Assembly: GCA_040954595.2 (NCBI GenBank)
Contig: CM082582.2
Span: 2,046,001-2,110,000 of the forward strand
DNA from: Balanoglossus misakiensis
Taxonomy: Eukaryota; Hemichordata
Length of the DNA: 64,000 bases
Direction: 5' to 3'
A model generated the notes under the pieces. The model was not told the DNA's origin and searched no databases. It was given only the letters and a program-made list of their open reading frames with translations. This document shows positions 20,895 to 34,918 of the stretch, in pieces (position 1 is the stretch's first letter; each line of letters starts with the position of its first letter). Made by a program: the position numbers and the translations under genes.

Positions 20895-21520
20895 TCAAGC
20901 TAAATTTGGAATTTGGATGGGGTGGGGAGGTAAAGCTTATCTAACATATAGTCGTTTAGATTTAACACTATGCCTGTGAGTTACATGTTAATATTTTCTG
21001 CATGTCTGTCGCGTACAATGCGTCGGTGCGCAAAAATGATCACAGGTACTATTCAGAAGAATTCCGCTGATTCATGATGACTATGTGCATGGAAAAACCC
21101 TGATTATGATCTAACTGATAAACAATAGCATGATATTAATAAAATATACACATTAACCAATGAATGAACCATCATGAAGATTGTGCCCTAACACTTATTT
21201 AAGCTTTTATCACTATTATACCTTTGTCATTACTAAAGATATGAACAGCCCTGTACACCAAAGCTATCACCATATTTGTTAACCTTTATTACACCATTCA
21301 TATGAAACCATTCACCATCATCAACCTCTATTATATTCATTGTTTTGCCCATTATAATCTGTGTACCCTCAATTTTACCACAAACCATCACCACATCAGT
21401 TAACTGTTTATTAAACACTTCCACATGTGTTGCCCATTATTATACCATTGAAATTTGTAAATCGATCATTATACCTATCATACAAGCAATTGCTGATTGC
21501 TGTTAACCCTTGTGTACCAC
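20895..21520 (+). repeat. Left copy of a diverged repeat bracketing satellite A
   Basis: Shares long matching blocks in the same orientation with 38988-39860: GCTAAATTTGGAATTTGGAT, GGTGGGGAGG, TTTTCTGCATGTCTGTCGCG, CACATTAACCAATGAA, and a following degenerate run of TATTATACC / CATCACCA words. The two copies lie either side of the 16-kb satellite. Confidence 0.75.
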
Positions 21521-21534
21521 AAGCCATTATCATG

Positions 21535-22330
21535 AAATAGGCAACATGAATTTCACATAACACAGTTTGTCAGCTCTGAAAATGAAGTTATCATGATCAT
21601 TATCTATGCTAATTAAAAGTGTACGTGGCAAATTGACCTTAGCAGGCGCTGCCTTATTAAGCTCAAAGTCAGAGTATAAATAAATGTACAGGCGTGTAAA
21701 TTAGACAACATCAATATAACGCAGATAACACAGTTTGTCAACTCTGAGAATATTGTTCTCAGGACCATTTCCTATGCTTAATTAAAGTGTTGTGTATGTG
21801 GTACAGTTTGGATTCCTTGTCAGATTTCCTATAACACAGGTCGTGAGCCCCGAAAAGTACCATAACACAATTCTCATGAACATTTTCCATGATCAATAAA
21901 AGTGTTGTGTGTAGCATAGTCATTTTTCCGTTTGCTGTGACATTTGTCTCCCTGTGAGAGTTTAAGTAAATGTGGAAACACGCAAATTAGGCAACACCAA
22001 TATCCCGTACATAATTCAGTGTGTTTTGTTCGCATTTTTGGTTGCCATTTTGAAAATGAACAAAGGACTTTCCATTGACCAACACCCGTATGAATACGTC
22101 CAAATTACCCAACTTTAATATTCCTTAAATAATTGGTCAGCTCTGCAAATATTTTTCACCTGACCACTTCCTTAGCTAGGTAAGAGTGTTGTTTATGTAA
22201 TAATATTAATATAATATTTATAACTTATGTAGCACATTAAATCTCAACATGCTTTAAAGTTGTCCCATGGTCATTTGACCTAGGTCGTTGGACCTAAACA
22301 TTCCATTCAACTCCCTGGGGAGTACAGCTC
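21535..22330 (+). repeat. Degenerate and full copies of the 'head' repeat leading into satellite A
   Basis: Three degenerate partial copies (near 21566, 21734 and 21840; words GTCAGCTCTG / GTCAACTCTGAGAATAT and TAAAAGTGTTGTGT) precede a full copy at 21915-22330 that matches 17812-18240. The full copy runs directly into the first satellite A monomer. Confidence 0.75.
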
Positions 22331-25197
22331 ACCATCATTAGCAATGTCAAATTACAGTGCTTTTGGCCACATATCAACCTGGGGATTTACAGACAACTTA
22401 AAATCCCCCTCAGCATGCATTTAATCCCCATGTCAAAGTGCAGAGCTTGCATCACCATCTACCCCTTACAGTACTTATGGCCATGTATTAACCTAGGGAT
22501 TTACAGTCAACATTAAATACCCATGCATATATTAACCTGGGAATTTACATTCAACATTAAATACCCATGCACATGCATTAAATACGTATGCCAAAGCGCA
22601 GAGCTTGGATCACCATCTACACTGATGCATCATTAGGCTTGCTACGCCATTTCCCCTAATGCAAAGAATCACATTCAATGTCACCATTGTATTAGCTATG
22701 TCAAATTTCAGTGCTTTTGGACTTGTATTAACCCAGGGATTTTCAGTCAACTTTTAATCCCCATATGCATTTAATACCCATGTCAAAGTGAAGTGTTTGC
22801 ATCACTATCTACCGGGATGCATCATCAAGCTTGCATCGCCATTTACCCTGATGCAAAGAATCAGATTCAGTGTCACAATTTCATTAGCAATGTAAAATAA
22901 AATTGCTTTTTGCCAAGTATTAACCTGGGGATTTACAGACAACTTTAAATACCCATGTATATACATTTAGTACCTATATCAAAATGCTTAGCTTGCATCA
23001 CCATCTACTCAGATGGATCATTAGGCTTGCTACGCCATTTCCCATAATGCAAAGGATCAGATTCAATGTCACCCTTACATTAGCAATTTTAAATTACAGT
23101 GCTTTTGGAGATGTATTAACCTGGGAATTTACATTCAACATTAAATACCCAAGCACATGCATTAAATACCTATGTCAAAATGCATAGCTTGCATCACCGT
23201 CTACTCCATTGCATCATTAAGCTTGCTTTGCCATTTGCCCTAATGCGGAGAATTACATTCAATGTCAACATCGCATTAGCAATGTCAAATTACAGTGCTT
23301 TTGGACGCGTATTAATCCAGGGATTTGTAATCAACTTGAAATCCCCATATGCATTTAATGCCCATGTCAAAGTGAAGTGTTTGCATCACTATCTACCATG
23401 ATGCATCATCAAGCTTGCATCGCCATTTACCCTGATGCAAAGAATCGGATTCAATGTCATCGTTGCATTAGCAATGTCAAATAAAATTGCTTTTGGCTAC
23501 GTATTAACCTAGGGATTTACAATCAATTTTAAATCCCCATATGCATTATATTCCAAGTCAATGTGAAGGGCTTGAAACACCATCTACCCTGATGCATCTT
23601 CAAGCTTGCTTCACCATTTACCCATATTCAATGTAACCTTTGCATTAGTAATTTTAAATTACAGCGCTTTTAGCCATGTATTAACCTCGGGATTTAGAGT
23701 CAACTGTAAATATCAATGCGTATGCATTAAATACCCATGTCATAGTGCAGTGTTTCCATCACTGTTGACCCCAATACATCATCAAGCATGCTTCACAATA
23801 TGCCCTGATGCAAAGAATCAGATTCAGTGTCACCATTTCATTAGCAATGTCAAATTATAGAGCTTATGGCCATGTATTAACCTGGGGATTTACAGACAAC
23901 TTTAAATACCCATGTATATACATTTAGTACCTATGTCAAAATGCTTAGCTTGCATCACCATCTACTCAGATGGATCATTAGGCTTGCTACGCCATTTCCC
24001 ATAATGCAAAGAATCAGATTCAATGTCACCCTTACATTAGCAATTTTAAATTACAGTGCTTTTGGAGATGTATTAACCTGGGAATTTACATTCAACATTA
24101 AATACCCATGCACATGCATTAAATACGTATGCCAAAGCGCAGAGCTTGGATCACCATCTACACTGATGCATCATTAGGCTTGCTACGCCATTTCCCCTAA
24201 TGCAAAGAATCACATTCAATGTCACCATTGTATTAGCTATGTCAAATTTCAGTGCTTTTGGACTTGTATTAACCCAGGGATTTTCAGTCAACTTTTAATC
24301 CCCATATGCATTTAATACCCATGTCAAAATGAAGTGTTTGCATCACTATCTACCGGGATGCATCATCAAGCTTGCATCGCCATTTACCCTGATGCAAAGA
24401 ATCAGATTCAGTGTCACCATTTCATTAGCAATGTAAAATAAAATTGCTTTTTGCCAAGTATTAACCTGGGGATTTACAGACAACTTTAAATACCCATGTA
24501 TATACATTTAGTACCTATATCAAAATGCTTAGCTTGCATCACCATCTACTCAGATGGATCATTAGGCTTGCTACGCCATTTCCCATAATGCAAAGGATCA
24601 GATTCAATGTCACCCTTACATTAGCAATTTTAAATTACAGTGCTTTTGGAGATGTATTAACCTGGGAATTTACATTCAACATTAAATACCCAAGCACATG
24701 CATTAAATACCTATGTCAAAATGCATAGCTTGCATCACCGTCTACTCCATTGCATCATTAAGCTTGCTTTGCCATTTGCCCTAACGCGGAGAATTACATT
24801 CAATGTCAACATCGCATTAGCAATGTCAAATTACAGTGCTTTTGGACGCGTATTAATCCAGGGATTTGTAATCAACTTGAAATCCCCATATGCATTTAAT
24901 GCCCATGTCAAAGTGAAGTGTTTGCATTACTATCTACCATGATGCATCATCAAGCTTGCATCGCCATTTACCCTGATGCAAAGAATCGGATTCAATGTCA
25001 TCGTTGCATTAGCAATGTCAAATAAAATTGCTTTTGGCCACGTATTAACCTAGGGATTTACAATCAATTTTAAATCCCCATATGCATTATATTCCAAGTC
25101 AATGTGAAGGGCTTGAAACACCATCTACCCTGATGCATCTTCAAGCTTGCTTCACCATTTACCCATATTCAATGTAACCTTTGCATTAGTAATTTTA

Positions 25198-26365
25198 CAT
25201 GGCTAAAAGCGCTGTAATTTAAAATTACTAATGCAAAGGTTACATTGAATATGGGTAAATGGTGAAGCAAGCTTGAAGATGCATCAGGGTAGCTGGTGTT
25301 TCAAGCCCTTCACATTGACATTGGAATATAATGCATATGGGGATTTAAAATTGATTGTAAATCCCTAGGTTAATACATGGCCAAAAGCACTGTAATTTAA
25401 AATTGCTAATGCAATGGTGACATTGAATGTGATTCTTTGCATCAGGGCATATTGTGAAGCATGCTTGATGATGCATTAGGGTCAATAGTGATGGAAACAC
25501 TGCACTATGACATGGGTATTTAATGCATACGCATTGATATTTACAGTTGACTCTTAATCCCGAGGTTAATACATGGCTAAAAGCACTGTAATTTAAAATT
25601 ACTAATGCAAAGGTTACATTGAATATGGGTAAATGGTGAAGCAAGCTTGAAGATGCATCAGGGTAGATTGTGTTTCAAGCCCTTCACATTGACATTGGAA
25701 TATAATGCATATGGGGATTTAAAATTGATTGTAAATCCCTAGGTTAATACGTGGCCAAAAGCAATTTTATTTGACATTGCTAATGCAACGATGACATTGA
25801 ATCCGATTCTTTGTATCAGGGTAAATGGCGATGCAAGCTTGATGATGCATCACGGTAGATAGTGATGCAAACACTTCACTTTGACATGGGCATTAAATGC
25901 ATATGGGGATTTCAAGTTGATTACAAATCCCTGGGTTAATACGCGTCCAAAAGCACTGTAATTTGACATTGCTAATGCGATGTTAACATTGAATGTAATT
26001 CTCCGCATTAGGGCAAATGGTAAAGCAAGCTTAATGATGCAATGGAGTAGACGGTGATGCAAGCTATGCATTTTGACATAGGTATTTAATGCATGTGCGT
26101 GGGTATTTAATGTTGAATGTAAATTCCCAGGTTAATACATCTCCAAAAGCACTTTAATTTAAAATTGCTAACGTAAGGGTGACATTGAATCTGATTCTTT
26201 GCATTATGGGAAATGGCGTAGCAAGCCTAATGATCCATCTGAGTAGATGGTGATGCAAGCTAAGCATTTTGACATAGGTACTAAATGTATATACATGGGT
26301 ATTTAAAGTTGTCTGTAAATCCCCAGGTTAATACATGGCCATAAGCTCTATAATTTGACATTGCT
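25198..26365 (-). repeat. Inverted segment within satellite A
   Basis: Monomers read on the minus strand between two sharp junctions. At about 25197 the sequence turns on itself (TTAGTAATTTTA followed by its mirrored monomer). At about 26365 plus orientation resumes inside the word GCTAATTTTAAATTACAG. The inverted block is a rearranged copy of neighbouring monomers, not an exact mirror of its left flank. Confidence 0.85.
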
Positions 26366-29300
26366 AATTTTAAATTACAGCGCTTTTAGCCATGTATTAA
26401 CCTCGGGATTTAGAGTCAACTGTAAATATCAATGCGTATGCATTAAATACCCATGTCATAGTGCAGTGTTTCCATCACTGTTGACCCTAATACATCATCA
26501 AGCATGCTTCACAATATGCCCTGATGCAAAGAATCAGATTCAGTGTCACCATTTCATTAGCAATGTCAAATTATAGTGTTTATGGCCATGTATTCACCTG
26601 AGGATTTATAGTCAACATTAAATACACATGCATATGCATTAAATACCTATGTCAAAGTGCAGAGCTTGCATCACCATCTACTCTGATGCACTATTAGGAT
26701 TGCTACGCCAGTTCCCCTAATGCAAAGAATCACATTCAATGTCACCATTGCATTAGCAATTTTAAATTACAGTGCTTTTGGCCATGTATTAACCTGGGTA
26801 TTTACAATTAACTTTAAATCCCCATATGCGTTATATTCCAATGTCAATGTGAGGGGCTTAAAACACCATCTATCCTGATGCATCATCAAGCTTGCTTCAC
26901 AATTTACCCTAATGCAAAGAATCAGATTTAGTGTCACGGTAGCATTAGCAATGTCAAATTACAGTGCTTTTGGCCACTTATTAACCTGGGGATTTACAGT
27001 CAACATTAAATACCCATGCATATGCATTAAATACGTATGTCAAAGTGCATAGCTTGCATCACCATATACTCCGATGCATCATTAAGCTTGCTTCGCAATT
27101 TGCCCTGATGCAAAGAATCAGATTAAATGACACCGTTGTATTAGCAATGTCAAATTACAGTGATTTTGGATTTGTATTAACCCAGGGATTTACAGTCAAC
27201 ATTAAATACCCATGCACATGCATTAAATACCTATGTCAAAAAGCATAGCTTGGATCACCATCTACACTGATGCATCATTAGGCTTGCTACGCCGTTTCCC
27301 CTAATGCAAAGAATCACATGCAATGTCACCATTGTATTAGCTATGTCAAATTTCAGTGCTTTTGGACTTGTATTAACCCAGGGATTTTCAGTCAACTTTT
27401 AATCCCCATATGCATTTAATACCCATGTCACAGTGAAGTGTTTGCATCACTATCTACCGGGATGCATCATCAAGCTTGCATCGCCATTTACCCTGATGCA
27501 AAGAATCAGATTCAGTGTCACCATTTCATTAGCAATGTCAAATTAAATTGCTTTTTGCCAAGTATTAACCTGGGGATTTACAGACAACTTTAAATACCCA
27601 TGTATATACATTTAGTACCTATATCAAAATGCTTAGCTTGCATCACCATCTACTGAGATGGATCATTAGGCTTGCTACGCCATTTCCCATAATGCAAAGA
27701 ATCAGATTCAATGTCACCCTTACATTAGCAATTTTAAATTACAGTGCTTTTGGAGATGTATTAACCTAGGAATTTACATTCAACATTAAATACCCATGCA
27801 CATGCATTAAATACCTATGTCAAAATGCATAGCTTGCATCACCGTCTACTCCATTGCATCATTAAGCTTGCTTTGCCATTTGCCCTAATGCGGAGAATTA
27901 CATTCAATGTCAACATCGCATTAGCAATGTCAAATTACAGTGCTTTTGGACGCGTATTAACCCAGGGATTTGTAATCAACTTGAAATCCCCATATGCAAT
28001 TTATGCCCATGTCAAAGTGAAGTGTTTGCATCACTATCTACCGTGATGCATCATCAAGCTTGCATCGGCATTTACCCTGATACAAAGAATCGGATTCAAT
28101 GTCATCGTTGCATTAGCAATGTCAAATAAAATTGCTTTTGGCCACGTATTAACCTAGGGATTTACAATCAATTTTAAATCCCCATATGCATTATATTCCA
28201 ATGTCAATGTGAAGGGCTTGAAACACCATCTACCCTGATGCATCTTCAAGCTTGCTTCACCATTTACCCATATTCAATGTAACCTTTGCATTAGTAATTT
28301 TAAATTACAGTGCTTTTAGCCATGTATTAACCTCGGGATTAAGAGTCAACTGTAAATATCAATGCGTATGCATTAAATACCCATGTCATAGTGCAGTGTT
28401 TCCATCACTATTGACCCTAATGCATCATCAAGCATGCTTCACAATATGCCCTGATGCAAAGAATCACATTCAATGTCACCATTGCATTAGCAATTTTAAA
28501 TTACAGTGCTTTTGGCCATGTATTAACCTAGGGATTTACAATCAATTTTAAATCCCCATATGCATTATATTCCAATGTCAATGTGAAGGGCTTGAAACAC
28601 CAGCTACCCTGATGCATCTTCAAGCTTGCTTCACCATTTACCCATATTCAATGTAACCTTTGCATTAGTAATTTTAAATTACAGCGCTTTTAGCCATGTA
28701 TAAACCTCGGGATTTAGAGTCAACTGTAAATATCAATGCGTATGCATTAAATACCCATGTCATAGTGCAGTGTTTCCATCACTATTGACCCTAATGCATC
28801 ATCAAGCATGCTTCACAATATGCCCTGATGCAAAGAATCAGATTCAGTGTCACCATTTCATTAGCAATGTCAAATTATAGTGTTTATGGCCATGTATTCA
28901 CCTGAGGATTTATAGTCAACATTAAATACACATGCATATGCATTAAATACCTATGTCAAAGTGCAGAGCTTGCATCACCATCTACTCTGATGCACTATTA
29001 GGATTGCTACGCCAGTTCCCCTAATGCAAAGAATCACATTCAATGTCACCATTGCATTAGCAATTTTAAATTACAGTGCTTTTGGCCATGTATTAACCTG
29101 GGTATTTACAATTAACTTTAAATCCCCATATGCGTTATATTCCAATGTCAATGTGAGGGGCTTAAAACACCATCTATCCTGATGCATCATCAAGCTTGCT
29201 TCACAATTTACCCTAATGCAAAGAATCAGATTTAGTGTCACGGTAGCATTAGCAATGTCAAATTACAGTGCTTTTGGCCACGTATTAACCTGGGGATTTA

Positions 29301-32300
29301 CAGTCAACATTAAATACCCATGCATATGCATTAAATACATATGTCAAAGTGCATAGCTTGCATCACCATATACTCCGATGCATCATAAGGCTTGCTTCGC
29401 AATTTGCCCTGATGCAAAGAATCAGATTAAATGACACCGTTGTATTAGCAATGTCAAATTACAGTGATTTTGGATTTGTATTAACCCAGGGATTTACAGT
29501 CAACATTAAATACCCATGCACATGCATTAAATACCTATGTCAAAAAGCATAGCTTGGATCACCATCTACACTGATGCATCATTAGGCTTGCTACGCCATT
29601 TCCCCTAATGCAAAGAATCACATTCAATGTCACCATTGTATTAGCTATGTCAAATTTCAGTGCTTTTGGACTTGTATTAACCCAGGGATTTTCAGTCAAC
29701 TTTTAATCCCCATATGCATTTAATACCCATGTCACAGTGAAGTGTTTGCATCACTATCTACCGGGATGCATCATCAAGCTTGCATCGCCATTTACCCTGA
29801 TGCAAAGAATCAGATTCAGTGTCACCATTTCATTAGCAATGTCAAATAAAATTGCTTTTTGCCAAGTATTAACCTGGGGATGTACAGACAACTTTAAATA
29901 CCCATGTTTATACATTTAGTACCTATATCAAAATGCTTAGCTTGCATCACCATCTACTCAGATGGATCATTAGGCTTGCTACGCCATTTCCCATAATGCA
30001 AAGAATCAGATTCAATGTCACCCTTACATTAGCAATTTTAAATTACAGTGCTTTTGGAGATGTATTAACCTGGGAATTTACATTCAACATTAAATACCCA
30101 TGCACATGCATTAAATACCTATGTCAAAATGCATAGCTTGCATCACCGTCTACTCCATTGCATCATTAAGCTTGCTTTGCCATTTGCCCTAATGCGGAGA
30201 ATTACATTCAATGTCAACATCGCATTAGCAATGTCAAATTACAGTGCTTTTGGACGCGTATTAACCCAGGGATTTGTAATCAACTTGAAATCCCCATATG
30301 CATTTATTGCCCATGTCAAAGTGAAGTGTTTGCATCACTATCTACCGTGATGCATCATCAAGCTTGCATCGCCATTTACCCTGATACAAAGAATCGGATT
30401 CAATGTCATCATTGCATTAGCAATGTCAAATAAAATTGCTTTTGGCCACGTATTAACCTAGGGATTTACAATCAATTTTAAATCCCCATATGCATTATAT
30501 TCCAATGTCAATGTGAAGGGCTTGAAACACCATCTACCCTGATGCATCTTCAAGCTTGCTTCACCATTAACCCATATTCAATGTAACCTTTCCATTAGTA
30601 ATTTTAAATTACAGTGCTTTTAGCCATGTATTAACCTCGGGATTAAGAGTCAACTGTAAATATCAATGCGTATGCATTAAATACCCATGTCATAGTGCAG
30701 TGTTTCCATCACTATTGACCCTAATGCATCATCAAGCATGCTTCACAATATGCCCTGATGCAAAGAATCACATTCAATGTCACCATTGCATTAGCAATTT
30801 TAAATTACAGTGCTTTTGGCCATGTATTAACCTAGGGATTTACAATCAATTTTAAATCCCCATATGCATTATATTCCAATGTCAATGTGAAGGGCTTGAA
30901 ACACCAGCTACCCTGATGCATCTTCAAGCTTGCTTCACCATTTACCCATATTCAATGTAACCTTTGCATTAGTAATTTTAAATTACAGCGCTTTTAGCCA
31001 TGTATAAACCTCGGGATTTAGAGTCAACTGTAAATATCAATGCGTATGCATTAAATACCCATGTCATAGTGCAGTGTTTCCATCACTATTGACCCTAATG
31101 CATCATCAAGCATGCTTCACAATATGCCCTGATGCAAAGAATCAGATTCAGTGTCACCATTTCATTAGCAATGTCAAATTATAGTGTTTATGGCCATGTA
31201 TTCACCTGAGGATTTATAGTCAACATTAAATACACATGCATATGCATTAAATACCTATGTCAAAGTGCAGAGCTTGCATCACCATCTACTCTGATGCACT
31301 ATTAGGATTGCTACGCCAGTTCCCTTAATGCAAACAATCACATTCAATATCACCAATGCATTGGCAATTTTAAATTACAGTGCTTTTGGCCATGTATTAA
31401 CCTGGGTATTTACAATTAACTTTAAATCCCCATATGCGTTATATTCCAATGTCAATGTGAGGGGCTTAAAACACCATCTATCCTGATGCATCATCAAGCT
31501 TGCTTCACAATTTACCCTAATGCAAAGAATCAGATTTAGTGTCACGGTAGCATTAGCAATGTCAAATTACAGTGCTTTTGGCCACTTATTAACCTGGGGA
31601 TTTACAGTCAACATTAAATACCCATGCATATGCATTAAATACGTATGTCAAAGTGCATAGCTTGCATCACCATATACTCCGATGCATCATTAAGCTTGCT
31701 TCGCAATTTGCCCTGATGCAAAGAATCAGATTAAATGACACCGTTGTATTAGCAATGTCAAATTACAGTGCTTTTGGATTTGTATTAACCCAGGGATTTA
31801 CAGCCAACATTAAATACCCATGCACATGCATTAAATACCTATGTCAAAAAGCATAGCTTGGATCACCATCTACACTGATGCATCATTAGGCTTGCTACGC
31901 CATTTCCCCTAATGCAAAGAATCACATTCAATGTCACCATTGTATTAGCTATGTCAAATTTCAGTGCTTTTGGACTTGAATTAACCCAGGGATTTTCAGT
32001 CAACTTTTAATCCCCATATGCATTTAATACCCATGTCACAGTGAAGTGTTTGCATCACTATCTACCGGGATGCATCATCAAGCTTGCATCGCCATTTACC
32101 CTGATGCAAAGAATCAGATTCAGTGTCACCATTTCATTAGCAATGTCAAATAAAATTGCTTTTTGCCAAGTATTAACCTGGGGATTTACAGACAACTTTA
32201 AATACCCATGTATATACATTTAGTACCTATATCAAAATCCTTAGCTTGCATCACCATCTACTCAGATGGATCATTAGGCTTGCTACGCCATTTCCCATAA

Positions 32301-34918
32301 TGCAAAGAATCAGATTCAATGTCACCCTTACATTAGCAATTTTAAATTACAGTGCTTTTGGAGATGTATTAACCTGGGAATTTACATTCAACATTAAATA
32401 CCCATGCACATGCATTAAATACCTATGTCAAAATGCATAGCTTGCATCACCGTCTACTCCATTGCATCATTAAGCTTTCTTTGCCATTTGCCCTAATGCG
32501 GAGAATTACATTCAATGTCAACATCGCATTAGCAATGTCAAATTACAGTGCTTTTGGACGCGTATTAACCCAGGGATTTGTAATCAACTTGAAATCCCCA
32601 TATGCATTTAATGCCCATGTCAAAGTGAAGTGTTTGCATCACTATCTACCGCGATGCATCATCAAGCTTGCATCGCCATTTAAATATCAATGCGTATGCA
32701 TTAAATACCCATGTCATAGTGCAGTGTTTCCATCACTATTGACCCTAATGCATCATCAAGCATGCTTCACAATATGCCCTGATGCAAAGAATCACATTCA
32801 ATGTCACCATTGCATTAGCAATTTTAAATTACAGTGCTTTTGGCCATGTATTAACCTAGGGATTTACAATCAATTTTAAATCCCCATATGCATTATATTC
32901 CAATGTCAATGTGAAGGGCTTGAAACACCAGCTACCCTGATGCATCTTCAAGCTTGCTTCACCATTTACCCATATTCAATGTAACCTTTGCATTAGTAAT
33001 TTTAAATTACAGCGCTTTTAGCCATGTATAAACCTCGGGATTTAGAGTCAACTGTAAATATCAATGCGTATGCATTAAATACCCATGTCATAGTGCAGTG
33101 TTTCCATCACTATTGACCCTAATGCATCATCAAGCATGCTTCACAATATGCCCTGATGCAAAGAATCAGATTCAGTGTCACCATTTCATTAGCAATGTCA
33201 AATTATAGTGTTTATGGCCATGTATTCACCTGAGGATTTATAGTCAACATTAAATACACATGCATATGCATTAAATACCTATGTCAAAGTGCAGAGCTTG
33301 CATCACCATCTACTCTGATGCACTATTAGGATTGCTACGCCAGTTCCCCTAATGCAAAGAATCACATTCAATATCACCATTGCATTAGCAATTTTAAATT
33401 ACAGTGCTTTTGGCCAGGTATTAACCTGGGTATTTACAATTAACTTTAAATCCCCATATGCGTTATATTCCAATGTCAATGTGAGGGGCTTAAAACACCA
33501 TCTATCCTGATGCATCATCAAGCTTGCTTCACAATTTACCCTAATGCAAAGAATCAGATTTAGTGTCACGGTAGCATTAGCAATGTCAAATTACAGTGCT
33601 TTTGGCCACGTATTAACCTGGGGATTTACAGTCAACATTAAATACCCATGCATATGCATTAAATACGTATGTCAAAGTGCATAGCTTGCATCACCATATA
33701 CTCCGATGCATCATTAAGCTTGCTTCGCAATTTGCCCTGATGCAAAGAATCAGATTCAGTGTCACCATTTCATTAGCAATGTCAAATAAAATTGCTTTTT
33801 GCCAAGTATTAACCTGGGGATTTACAGACAACTTTAAATACCCATGTATATACATTTAGTACCTATGTCAAAATGCTTAGCTTGCATCACCATCTACTGA
33901 GATGGATCATTAGGCTTGCTACGCCATTTCCCATAATGCAAAGAATCAGATTCAATGTCACCCTTACATTAGCAATTTTTAATTACAGTGCTTTTGGAGA
34001 TGTATTAACCTGGGAATTTACATTCAACATTAAATACCCATGCACATGCATTAAATACCTATGTCAAAATTCATAGCTTGCATCACCGTCTACTCCATTG
34101 CATCATTAAGCTTGCTTTGCCATTTGCCCTAATGCGGAGAATTACATTCAATGTCAACATCGCATTAGCAATGTCAAATTACAGTGCTTTTGGACGCGTA
34201 TTAACCAAGGGATTTGTAATCAACTTGAAATCCCCATATGCATTTAATGCCCATGTCAAAGTGAAGTGTTTGCATTACTATCTACCGTGATGCATCATCA
34301 AGCTTGCATCACCATTTACCCTGATGCAAAGAATCGGATTCAATGTCATCGTTGCATTAGCAATGTCAAATAAAATTGCTTTTGGCCACGTATTAACCTA
34401 GGGATTTACAATCAATTTTAAATCCCCATATGCATTATATTCCAATGTCAATGTGAAGGGCTTGAAACACCATCTACCCTGATGCATCTCCAAGCTTGCT
34501 TCACCATATTCAATGTAACCTTTGCATTAGTAATTTTAAATTACAGCGCTTTTAGCCATGTATTAACCTCGGGATTGAGAGTCAACTGTAAATATCAATA
34601 CGTATGCATTAAATACCCATGTCATAGTGCAGTATTTCCATCACTATTGACCCTAATGCATCATCAAGCATGCTTCACAATATGCCCTGATGCAAAGAAT
34701 CACATTCAATGTCACCATTGCATTAGCAATTTTAAATTACAGTGCTTTTGGCCATGTATTAACCTAGGGATTTACAATCAATTTTAAATCCCCATATGCA
34801 TTATATTCCAATGTCAATGTGAAGGGCTTGAAACACCAGCTACCCTGATGCATCTTCAAGCTTGCTTCACCATTTACCCATATTCAATGTAACCTTTGCA
34901 TTAGTAATTTTAAATTAC
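26366..34918 (+). repeat. 2304-bp higher-order repeat of satellite A, about four copies
   Basis: The landmark CAGCGCTTTTAGCCATGTAT recurs at 26378, 28682 and 30986 (2304 bp apart), then at 33010 (2024 bp) and 34918 (about 1908 bp). The third copy lost about 280 bp at a junction near 32684. The fourth lost about 396 bp, roughly two monomers, near 33740. Copies are nearly identical apart from scattered substitutions. Confidence 0.85.
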
